Part shown: piece by piece, positions 16,042 to 23,706 of the stretch
Numbering within the stretch: position 1 is the first letter of the stretch
How the letters are laid out: each line of letters begins with the position of its first letter
Assembly: GCA_964433345.1 (NCBI GenBank)
Contig: CAYSQJ010000001.1
Span: 248,001 to 312,000, forward strand
DNA from: Ga0077527 sp964433345
Lineage (GTDB): Bacteria; Pseudomonadota; Gammaproteobacteria; Burkholderiales; SG8-41
DNA length: 64,000 nt
Direction: 5' to 3'
Position numbers and translations under genes: made by a program
Notes under the pieces: generated by a model
Database searches by the model: none
Seen by the model: the letters and a program-made list of their open reading frames with translations, nothing else
What the model was told of the DNA's origin: nothing

Positions 16042-16809
16042 ATGCGCCTGCGAGTCCTCGGCTGTTCCGGCAGCATCGGCGGTCAGCAGCACCGCACGAC
16101 ATCTTTCCTGGTCGACCAGGACATCCTGATCGATGCCGGCACCGGCGTGGGCGAACTGTCACTGCCCGAGCTGTCGCTGATCGACCATATTTTTGTTACC
16201 CATTCGCACCTCGACCATGTCGATTCCATCGCCTTTTTCCTTGATTCGGTGGGTGCGCTGCGGCCGAAGCCGGTGACCGTCTATGCGACCGGCCCGACGA
16301 TCGAGATCCTGAAAAAGAACCTGTTCAACTGGGACATCTGGCCCGATTTCACCCAGATTCCGACGCCGGATGCGCCATTCATGCGTTACCAGGAGATCGA
16401 GGTCGGCAGCGTGATCGAACTGGGCGGGCGGAAAGTCACGGCGCTGCCGGCGATCCACACCGTTCCGGCAGTAGGCTACCTGCTCGACAGCGGCAAGAGC
16501 AGCCTCGTGTTCAGCGGTGATACCGGCCCCAACGACGGGCTGTGGGAGATCGTCAACCGTACCGAGAACCTGAAATACCTGATCATCGAAACGGCATTTT
16601 CCGACAAGGACCGCCGGTTGGCCGAACTGGCGCGGCATCTCTGTCCGTCGATGCTGGGCGAAGAACTGGCCAAGCTGGAGCGGCCGGCCGAGGTTTACAT
16701 CACCCACCTCAAGCCCAGCGAGATCGAGCTGACAATGCAGGAAATCGAAGAGCTGACGGTCAAGCATCCGCCGCGGCTGCTGCAGAACAACCACGTATTC
16801 GAATTTTGA
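16042..16809 (+). CDS. Class II 3',5'-cyclic nucleotide phosphodiesterase (metallo-beta-lactamase fold)
   Basis: The 255-residue protein starts MRLRVLGCSGSIGG and has the class II cyclic-nucleotide phosphodiesterase signature HSHLDHVDS inside a metallo-beta-lactamase fold. Further metal-ligand regions are AIHTVPAVGYLL, FSGDTGPNDGLWE, ETAFSDKDRRLAELARHLCP and YITHLKPSE. Enzymes of this class hydrolyse cAMP (and sometimes cGMP) to the 5'-monophosphate. I chose the ATG at 16042 because the domain begins there; an in-frame start at 15970 adds 24 unconserved residues, and neither has a strong ribosome site. It heads a plus-strand cluster that ends with an adenylate cyclase, which strongly suggests that cAMP is the substrate. 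Confidence 0.85.
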   Translation: MRLRVLGCSGSIGGQQHRTTSFLVDQDILIDAGTGVGELSLPELSLIDHIFVTHSHLDHVDSIAFFLDSVGALRPKPVTVYATGPTIEILKKNLFNWDIWPDFTQIPTPDAPFMRYQEIEVGSVIELGGRKVTALPAIHTVPAVGYLLDSGKSSLVFSGDTGPNDGLWEIVNRTENLKYLIIETAFSDKDRRLAELARHLCPSMLGEELAKLERPAEVYITHLKPSEIELTMQEIEELTVKHPPRLLQNNHVFEF

Positions 16810-16905
16810 TTCGATGGCGGCGCGCTTGCGCCCGCCAACGCCCGGACGGAGAATTCAGCTGGGTCTGCCAGGGGGATCTGGCGGTCGCGGACTGATTCCA
16901 AGAAC

Positions 16906-18168
16906 ATGAAAAAAGAAGTCCCAGTAGAGCAACTCGAATTCGGCGTGTTCATTTCCGAGCTCGACCGGCCGTGGACGGAAACACCGTTCATGTACCAGGG
17001 GTTCGTACTCGACAACGAGAAGCAGCTCGAAGCACTCAAGAAATACTGCAAGAAGGTTGTCATCGACCTCGACAAGGGGCCCGATCTTCCCGACCGCAGC
17101 GCCCTGCTGACCAGCCGCACCGGCGAACCGCCGCTGTCCTCCGCCCGCCCGCGCGTCGCGGAGCCGCTGGGTCCCAGCGTGCTGACGACAATCAAGAACA
17201 AGGTGGTTTACCGGGAGCAGTCCACGGTAGACGAGGAATTGCCGGTTGCGCGGACGGCGCAGCGCCAGACCGAGGTCGTGCTCAGGGACATCATGAGCCA
17301 GGTCGAGGCCGGCAAGGCGCTCGATGCGCCGCGGGTGCAGGAAGCCGTGACCAGCATGACGGACAGCGTGGTGCGCAATCCGGATGCAATGATGCTGCTG
17401 GCGAAGCTGAAGGAGAAGGGCGGCCACACGCTGGACCGTGCCTTCGGTGTGTCGATCTACATGCTGACCTTCGGGCGCTTCCTGCAGCTGCCGCGCGAGC
17501 AGCTCGACCTGCTCGGCATGCTCGGTTTGCTGCAGGATGTCGGCATGACGGCAGTGCCGGAAGAGGTCGTGGAGAAAAAGGGCGCGCTGTCCAAGCCCGA
17601 GCTGATGGTCTGCCGCAGCCATATCGTGCATTCGGTGGCGATCCTGAGGGACACGCCGGGCCTGCCGCCCGAACTGCCGGAGCTGGCCGCGCTCCACCAC
17701 GAGCGTTATGACGGCAGCGGTTACCCCAAGGGGCTGAAAGGCGATCAGATCGGTCTTTTTGGCTCGATCGCCGGGCTGGTCGACTGTTTTGATGCTATGA
17801 CGCATCCACGCTCGTATGCCGAGGTCTACTCGCCGTCGAACGCGCTGAACCATCTCTACAATACCCGTAACGTGCTTTTCGACGGACCGCTGGTCGAGCA
17901 GTTCGTGCAGTGCATCGGCATTTTCCCGGTGGGCGCCCTGGTCGAGCTGAACTCCGGCGAGGTCGGCATCGTAATCGCCCAGAACCTGGTCAGGCGCCTG
18001 TTGCCCAAGGTCATGGTGGTGCTCGATGCCAAGGGTGTGCCCAAGCGCCCGCAGCTGATACTAGACCTCGCGCAGGAACCGAAAGCCGCGCCCGGCCTGC
18101 CGTACCGCATCAAACGCACCCTGGAGCAGGGCAGTGTCCCCATCGATCCCTCCGAATTCTTCCTCTGA
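16906..18168 (+). CDS. HD-GYP domain protein with degenerate catalytic residues
   Basis: The 420-residue protein has an N-terminal DUF3391-like region (residues about 1-130), a central HD-GYP domain (about 150-310) and a C-terminal extension. Active HD-GYP enzymes hydrolyse c-di-GMP using metal ligands that include an HD pair. Here that pair is Gln210-Asp211 (LLQDVGMTAVPEE) and the earlier first-helix histidine is also missing, while the later HHERYDGSGYP block (264-274) is intact. I infer loss of phosphodiesterase activity and a possible role as a ligand sensor or scaffold. It overlaps the next gene by 35 bases and lies between a cAMP phosphodiesterase and an adenylate cyclase. Confidence 0.85.
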   Translation: MKKEVPVEQLEFGVFISELDRPWTETPFMYQGFVLDNEKQLEALKKYCKKVVIDLDKGPDLPDRSALLTSRTGEPPLSSARPRVAEPLGPSVLTTIKNKVVYREQSTVDEELPVARTAQRQTEVVLRDIMSQVEAGKALDAPRVQEAVTSMTDSVVRNPDAMMLLAKLKEKGGHTLDRAFGVSIYMLTFGRFLQLPREQLDLLGMLGLLQDVGMTAVPEEVVEKKGALSKPELMVCRSHIVHSVAILRDTPGLPPELPELAALHHERYDGSGYPKGLKGDQIGLFGSIAGLVDCFDAMTHPRSYAEVYSPSNALNHLYNTRNVLFDGPLVEQFVQCIGIFPVGALVELNSGEVGIVIAQNLVRRLLPKVMVVLDAKGVPKRPQLILDLAQEPKAAPGLPYRIKRTLEQGSVPIDPSEFFL

Positions 18169-19918
18169 AGCCGCAGACGGCGCAGTCGATCAGGGCGTCG
18201 GCCTCGCGGCGCTGACGGCGCGCCTGGCGGAAGAGTTCAATGTGGGGCCGGACACACTGCACCGTGTGGCCTCGGCTTTCCGCGAGGTGCGTGACCGGGC
18301 GCCCGATCTGTTCGTGCCGGTCGCCGGCACGCTGGCGTCGGCCTTTGCCGCGCAGGCGGTATCCGGGGGCGCGGATGTGGCGGCAGTGCAGGGCGCACTC
18401 GGGGAATGGGCGCTCGATGCCGAGGGCGAGCCACTCGAGCGCATGCGCCGGGACTGCCAGCGCTTCCAGGATGCGATGACGCGCGGCGTGCTGCGTCTCT
18501 ACGCGGACTCCGGCGACGAATGCACGGAGACCCTGCTGGCGCTGCAGCGATTCAATTTTCTGCAGCTGGCGCTGCTGGCTTCGCTCGCGACCCGGAGCCA
18601 GGAGGAGGGCGGCGTCGTGCGCACGCTGCCGACGCCGGAATACGCTGCGTTCATGGAAATTTTCAGGACCACGATCGAGAGCCATCGCCAGGATGGCAAG
18701 CAGCTTGCTCTGCTGCTGCTCCAGGTTGGCAAGGTCGAGCAGATCGACCGCCAGCTCGGTCTGCAGAAGGGCGAAGCCTTCATGCTGCGCCTGACGCGGC
18801 GCCTGCGCGAGGGCGTGCTGCGCAAGCAGGATCAGCTGGGCCGGGTCAGCCGCGACCAGTTTGCCTGCCTGCTGCCGCGCATTGCCGGCGAGGGCGTCGC
18901 GATACTCGCTGCCAACAAGGTGCTGGGTGCGCTGGAAGCTCCGATTCCGATCGGCGACCGCATTTTCGATACCGACACAGTGATCGGCATTGCCGTTTAC
19001 CCGGAACACGGTGGTGACCCGCAAACGCTGGTGCGCAATGCCAAACTCGCGGCGCGCGTGGCGCGGGAAGGCAGTGACCGCACCGCCGTTTACGACTCCC
19101 TGCACGGCGAAAACGAGGAGCGCCAGCTGCGCTACGAAACGCGGCTGCGTCACGCGCTGGAACAGAACACGCTGGGAATGGTGTTCGAACCGCAGCTCGA
19201 TGCCCACTCCGGACGCATCGGCGGACTCGAGTGCGGCCTGCGCTGGGCGGACGCGGAACTGGGCGAGGTGCCGGAAGCGGAGGCACTCGCCACCGCGGAA
19301 CGCGCCGGGCTGGTGCGGGAAGTCACCTGGTGGCTGTTCAACAACGCGCTGCGTCAGAGCGCCGAATTTGCCAAGGCCGGGCTGGAGTGCAAGCTTGGGC
19401 TCAAGGTCTCGGCGAGCGGCCTGTTGCAGCCGGATTTTCCGGAGTTCGTTGACCGCGCCTTGCGCACCTGGGGCGTGCCGCCGGGGCGCCTGGTCATCGG
19501 GGTGCACGAATCGGCAATTGCCGGCGATCTTGCACAAGTCAAGGACCTGTTCGCCCGGCTCAAGCGCCTCGGACTGCGGCTGGGCATCGCCGGCTTTGCC
19601 ACCGGCGCGTCTTCACTGGGCAACCTGGCCCAACTGCCTTTCGACGAGATGCAGCTGAGCGCCGAGTTCGTGCACGACATGCAGCGCTCGTCCCTGCATG
19701 GAAAAATAATTCGCTCCCTGGTCCGCCTTGCCCGGGATTTCGGCCTGCGGGTAACCGCTGAGGGGGTCACCGACGGCGAGACGGTGGTCGCGCTGCTCGC
19801 CCTGGGTTGCGAGCGTGTGCAGGGACCGCATGTCAGTCCGCCGCTGACCGCGGAGGACATCATGGTCTTCGAGCGCAGCGGGGCGGGGCTCGCCAAACTG
19901 CGGCTCTCCGATCTCTGA
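18134..19918 (+). CDS. Degenerate GGDEF-EAL domain protein
   Basis: The 594-residue product begins with GTG inside the previous gene. Residues 1-160 are a helical region of unknown type, about 165-320 a GGDEF-like domain, and 335-585 an EAL-like domain. The GGDEF signature is RVSRDQF (237-243), so cyclase activity is unlikely. In the EAL half, EAL is ECG (366-368), the Asn metal ligand is replaced (LKVSASGL), the DDFG catalytic pair is AGFA (486-489), and the KID lysine is gone (MQLS). Both domains should therefore be non-catalytic. Such tandem domains often bind c-di-GMP or GTP or mediate protein contacts; that is inference here. It is followed 23 bases later by the adenylate cyclase gene. 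Confidence 0.85.
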   Translation: MSPSIPPNSSSEAADGAVDQGVGLAALTARLAEEFNVGPDTLHRVASAFREVRDRAPDLFVPVAGTLASAFAAQAVSGGADVAAVQGALGEWALDAEGEPLERMRRDCQRFQDAMTRGVLRLYADSGDECTETLLALQRFNFLQLALLASLATRSQEEGGVVRTLPTPEYAAFMEIFRTTIESHRQDGKQLALLLLQVGKVEQIDRQLGLQKGEAFMLRLTRRLREGVLRKQDQLGRVSRDQFACLLPRIAGEGVAILAANKVLGALEAPIPIGDRIFDTDTVIGIAVYPEHGGDPQTLVRNAKLAARVAREGSDRTAVYDSLHGENEERQLRYETRLRHALEQNTLGMVFEPQLDAHSGRIGGLECGLRWADAELGEVPEAEALATAERAGLVREVTWWLFNNALRQSAEFAKAGLECKLGLKVSASGLLQPDFPEFVDRALRTWGVPPGRLVIGVHESAIAGDLAQVKDLFARLKRLGLRLGIAGFATGASSLGNLAQLPFDEMQLSAEFVHDMQRSSLHGKIIRSLVRLARDFGLRVTAEGVTDGETVVALLALGCERVQGPHVSPPLTAEDIMVFERSGAGLAKLRLSDL

Positions 19919-19941
19919 TCCGGAAAAAGGGTGCGGCGGAC

Positions 19942-22299
19942 ATGAAAATCGATTTCGAGATCATCCGCGGCATTCTCGAGCGCCGGCTGCAGCAGTCGGA
20001 CATCGAAAGGCTGCTTGCCGGCCTCTCCGATACGGAGAAAACCCAGCTGCTGATCCGCATCACCGAACTGGTGCGCCGGACCACGGCTCTGGTCGATGTC
20101 GCCAACCGGGTGTCCGACACGCTCTCGCTTGACGTGCTGTTCCCGCGCCTGATGGAGGTGGTCACGGAGACCCTCAATGCCGAGCGCAGCTCGCTGTTTC
20201 TCTACGATGCCGAAACCAAAGAGCTGTTTTCCCGCGTCATGCAGGGCAACGCAATGGGGGAGGTGCGCTTTCCGGCCGATCGCGGCATTGCCGGCTCGGT
20301 GTTCACCAGCGGCAAAGGGGAGATCATTCCGGATGCATACGCCGATCCGCGATTCAACCGCAGCGTCGATACCGAAACCGGCTACCGCACGCGCAACATC
20401 CTGTGCGTGCCGATCCGCAACAAGAAGCAGGTCGTCATTGGCGTCACCCAGGCGCTGAACAAGCGCGAAGGCGGGTTCGATGCGGAGGACCAGCAGCTGC
20501 TCGAGGGGCTGTCGTCACAGGCGGCGGCAGCGCTTGAAAACGCGCGCATGTTCGAGCGGGTCGAGCGGGCGCAGCGCGAGGAAGCACTGCTGCTCGACGT
20601 GGTCAGTTCGATCACCTCGGAAATCATGCTCGATCCGCTGTTGGAGAAGATACTTGCCGCGGCCACGCAGCTGCTCGCTGCCGACCGCGGCGCGCTGTTC
20701 ATTCACGATCCGGCGACCGGTGAGTTGTGGTCGCGGGTGGTGGAAGGCGAGGTTTCCCGGGAGATCCGTTTCCCGGCCAATGCCGGCATCGCCGGCGAAT
20801 GTTTCACCCGCGGCGTGAACATCAACATCGATGACGCCTACGGCGATCCCCGTTTCAATCCCGACGTGGACAAGGGTACCGGCTACCGCACCCGCAACAT
20901 TCTCTGCATGCCGATCGCCACCAAGGGCGGCAACAAGGTCGGCGTGATGGAGATACTGAACAAGAAGAAAGGGCCGTTCACCGCGGCGGATCAGCGCCGG
21001 CTGGGGGCGCTGTGCGCGCAGGCCGCGGTGTCGATCGAGAACGCCCAGTTGTTCGAGGATGTCAGCAACTCGCGCAATTACAACGAGAGCATCCTGCGCA
21101 GCATGAGCAATGGCGTGCTGACGCTAGATGCGGAAAACACCATCAGCAAGATCAACCAGTCGGCGCTGCGCATACTCCAGCGCGAAGAGCGGGATACCGT
21201 CAGCCGCAAGGTCGGTGAAGTGTTCGACGGCCCGAACAGCTGGGTGACCCAAAGCCTGGAGAAGGTGTTGCGCACTGGCAGGATCGACAGCACGGTCGAC
21301 TCGGATCTCGTTCTTGATGGCAGGCGCGCGGTTTCGGTGAACATGACCGCCGTGCCGCTTCAGGACGTGCACGACGAGCCGCTCGGTTCGATGCTGATCA
21401 TGGAGGACATCACCCGCGAGAAGCGGCTGCGCAACACGATGTCGCGCTACATGAGCAAGGCGGTGATGGACGAGCTGCTGGAGGGCGGCGATGCTGCGCT
21501 AGGCGGCAACAGCCGCGAGGTCAGCGTGCTGTTCTCCGATATCCGCGGTTTCACCGCGATCTCCGAGCGGCTGGGTCCGCGGGAGACGGTGGCGATGCTC
21601 AACGACTACTTCACGGACATGGTTGACATCGTGTTTGCCCACAACGGCATACTCGACAAGTACATCGGCGACATGATCATGGCGGTGTTCGGCTCGGTGC
21701 GGTCTTCGCGGCAGGATGCGGAAAACGCGGTCACTGTCGGCAGCCGGATGATGATGGCGCTGCGCGAGCTGAATGCCCGGCGCACGCCGGCGGGGCATGA
21801 GCCGATCGCCATCGGCATCGGTATCAGTACCGGCGGCGTTGTCGCCGGCAGCATCGGTTCGCCGAAGCGGCTCGAGTACACGGTGATCGGCGACCGCGTG
21901 AACCTCGCGGAGCGCCTGCAGAACGCCAACAAGTACTACGGCACCGACGTGCTGATCTGCGAAACCACCGTGGCCCGCCTGGCGCGTCCGTTGCGCCTGC
22001 GCGAACTCGACCTGATCCGGGTGCGCGGCCGGCAGGCCCCGGTATCCATCAGCGAAGTTCTGGAGCACCACGATACGCAGAGTTTTCCGCATATGGACGA
22101 GGTGCTGTTCAGCTTTGCCGAAGCGGTCGGCCATTACCGCAACCGGGCCTGGGACCGCGCCGAAAAGCTGTTCCGTGATGCGCTTGCGGCCTGCCCCGGT
22201 GACCGGCCATCGCAGCTGTATCTCGAACGCTGCGCGATCTATCGCAGCAATCCGCCGCCCGAAGACTGGGACGGTGTGTGGACGCTGCAGGGGCACTGA
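19942..22299 (+). CDS. Tandem GAF-PAS class III adenylate cyclase (CyaB1-like)
   Basis: The 785-residue protein has GAF-A (about 55-205), GAF-B (225-375), a PAS domain (380-490), a class III cyclase domain (520-705) and a TPR-like C-terminal helix pair (720-765). All catalytic positions are present: metal-binding Asp533 (FSDIRGF) and Asp577 (KYIGD), adenine-selecting Lys573 and Thr647 (YTVIGD), and Asn654 and Arg658 (VNLAERL). From memory, the spacing matches the class IIIb cyclase CyaC, so cAMP production is predicted. Both GAFs carry NK..F...D remnants (NKREGGFDAED, NKKKGPFTAAD) like cyclic-nucleotide-binding GAFs. The architecture equals that of cyanobacterial CyaB1, in which a GAF senses cAMP. 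The ATG at 19942 starts the conserved protein. No signal peptide; cytoplasmic. Confidence 0.9.
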   Translation: MKIDFEIIRGILERRLQQSDIERLLAGLSDTEKTQLLIRITELVRRTTALVDVANRVSDTLSLDVLFPRLMEVVTETLNAERSSLFLYDAETKELFSRVMQGNAMGEVRFPADRGIAGSVFTSGKGEIIPDAYADPRFNRSVDTETGYRTRNILCVPIRNKKQVVIGVTQALNKREGGFDAEDQQLLEGLSSQAAAALENARMFERVERAQREEALLLDVVSSITSEIMLDPLLEKILAAATQLLAADRGALFIHDPATGELWSRVVEGEVSREIRFPANAGIAGECFTRGVNINIDDAYGDPRFNPDVDKGTGYRTRNILCMPIATKGGNKVGVMEILNKKKGPFTAADQRRLGALCAQAAVSIENAQLFEDVSNSRNYNESILRSMSNGVLTLDAENTISKINQSALRILQREERDTVSRKVGEVFDGPNSWVTQSLEKVLRTGRIDSTVDSDLVLDGRRAVSVNMTAVPLQDVHDEPLGSMLIMEDITREKRLRNTMSRYMSKAVMDELLEGGDAALGGNSREVSVLFSDIRGFTAISERLGPRETVAMLNDYFTDMVDIVFAHNGILDKYIGDMIMAVFGSVRSSRQDAENAVTVGSRMMMALRELNARRTPAGHEPIAIGIGISTGGVVAGSIGSPKRLEYTVIGDRVNLAERLQNANKYYGTDVLICETTVARLARPLRLRELDLIRVRGRQAPVSISEVLEHHDTQSFPHMDEVLFSFAEAVGHYRNRAWDRAEKLFRDALAACPGDRPSQLYLERCAIYRSNPPPEDWDGVWTLQGH

Positions 22300-22350
22300 G
22301 CAGAGATCATCACGGCAGCAATGGCAAGCCGGAATCGGGTGATGGGCTAG

Positions 22351-22373
22351 ACAAAAATATCAATAAAAACAAG
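22351..22373. repeat. AT-rich dispersed motif, copy B
   Basis: The minus strand reads CTTGTTTTTATTGATATTTT followed by TGT. The core TTGTTTTTATTGAT recurs exactly inside uvrA (50767-50780), and TTTTATTGATATTTT recurs between corC and lnt. It lies in the convergent spacer between the adenylate cyclase and mltA. Confidence 0.5.
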
Positions 22374-22419
22374 TGGTTATAATATAAGTGTGTGCCCGCT
22401 CACAATGGATTGCATCTGG

Positions 22420-23706
22420 TCAGCGCCCGTTCACGGGATAACCGCGGGGTAACAGCAGCCACATCCGCAAAGCCTGTTTCATGCGTCCTGCCTCGCGTCC
22501 GGCCTCGTCGCCATAACCCCAGAAAAAGTCGGCACGCACGGGGCCGCGAATCGCCGAGCCGGTGTCCTGTGCCAGCATCAGTTGCTGCAGCGGCCGGCTG
22601 CTCAACGGCCAGGTGGTGGCGAGAAATACCGGAGCGCCCAGCGGAACATAGCGCGGGTCGGCGGCAATGGATCGCCTTGCCGTCAGCGGTACGCCCTGGG
22701 CGCCGAGCGGACCGCTGAGCCCTTCAGGCAGTTCGCGGAAAAAGATGTAGCGCGGGTTGTAATCCAGCACCTCGCGCAGCTTCGCGGGGTTGCGCTGTGC
22801 CCAGGCCTTGATGCCCTGCATCGAGGCACGCTCCGCCGGCAACTCGCCGCGATCGATCAGCAGGCGGCCGATCGAACGATAGGGGTGGCCGTTGTGGTCG
22901 GCGAAGCCCACGCGCAGCACGCCGCCGCCCTCGAGTTCGATGCGTCCCGAACCCTGGATCTGCAGGAAAAAGAGCTCAACCGGATCCTCGACCCAGGCGA
23001 TCTCGCGGCCCTTGACTGCGGCGAGTCCGGCCTCGATCTGGGCGCGTTCGAAATAAGGCACGAGGCGCCGTCCGTCGAGACGCCCACGCAGCCGCGGCTC
23101 CCGGGATTCGATGCCGAAAGCCGGTAGATCGAGGGTGAGCAGATCGTCCGGGACGCCGTATACCGGGTAACGATGTCGCGGTGTCGGCTTGCGGCTGCCG
23201 CGCAACAGGGGCTCGTAATAACCGGTGGCGAGTCCTTCCGCGCGTCCGTCTGCCTGCAGCAGCTGGTAGGGCACGAAACGGGATTCGAAGAATCGCCGTG
23301 CGGCGGCAGGATCCGGCCGTGGCACTGCCAGAGCTTCGCTGCAGACGGACTGCCAGGCCGTCTGGTTCTTCAGCGTGCTGCAGCTGGTGAGGAAGGCGTC
23401 CCACGCTGCCGCCGGGTCGTCATCCGGCCAGCCCGGCAGCTCGGTCCACTGGCCGCGGCGCAGATGGTTGCCCTTCAACGGCGCGGTGACCTGCATCGCC
23501 GGCGCCGCGGGTTCGGCCAGGGGGGGCGGCGCAGGCAAGGGTTCGGGCAAAGGCTCGGGCCCCGGTTGCGGCGTGATCACCGGTTCAGGCAAGGACGCCG
23601 GCGGCACCGGGTCGGGTGTCGTCCGGCAGGCCGTCGTCATCATGGCGGTGGCCAGCGCTGCGGCCACGATGCGCAGCGGTAATTTGCTAAAGTCGGGCAT
23701 TGGCAT
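22420..23706 (-). CDS. mltA: Membrane-bound lytic murein transglycosylase A
   Basis: MltA cleaves peptidoglycan glycan strands with formation of 1,6-anhydro-muramic ends, anchored in the outer membrane. The product (428 residues from the ATG at 23706; ATG at 23700 also possible) has a signal peptide with a probable lipobox ending TTAC, a proline-rich linker, the MltA domain (FVPYQLLQADGRAEGLATGY; QIQGSGRIELEGG) and the C-terminal 3D domain with its conserved aspartates (LAQDTGSAIRGPVRADFFWG). The lipobox is atypical (Thr at -3). The gene is divergent from a possible 40-residue gene and overlaps the end of the long methyltransferase frame. Its recycling partner AnmK is encoded at 35983. Confidence 0.92.
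   Translation of the reverse strand: MPMPDFSKLPLRIVAAALATAMMTTACRTTPDPVPPASLPEPVITPQPGPEPLPEPLPAPPPLAEPAAPAMQVTAPLKGNHLRRGQWTELPGWPDDDPAAAWDAFLTSCSTLKNQTAWQSVCSEALAVPRPDPAAARRFFESRFVPYQLLQADGRAEGLATGYYEPLLRGSRKPTPRHRYPVYGVPDDLLTLDLPAFGIESREPRLRGRLDGRRLVPYFERAQIEAGLAAVKGREIAWVEDPVELFFLQIQGSGRIELEGGGVLRVGFADHNGHPYRSIGRLLIDRGELPAERASMQGIKAWAQRNPAKLREVLDYNPRYIFFRELPEGLSGPLGAQGVPLTARRSIAADPRYVPLGAPVFLATTWPLSSRPLQQLMLAQDTGSAIRGPVRADFFWGYGDEAGREAGRMKQALRMWLLLPRGYPVNGR

Noticed and set aside
18110..19537. A 475-codon minus-strand frame opposite the GGDEF-EAL gene
   Set aside because: The plus-strand frame has recognisable domains and fits the operon; the minus frame has none.
22378..22383. TATAAT as a plus-strand promoter
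   Set aside because: No -35 box and no plus-strand gene downstream; it belongs to the AT-rich motif region.
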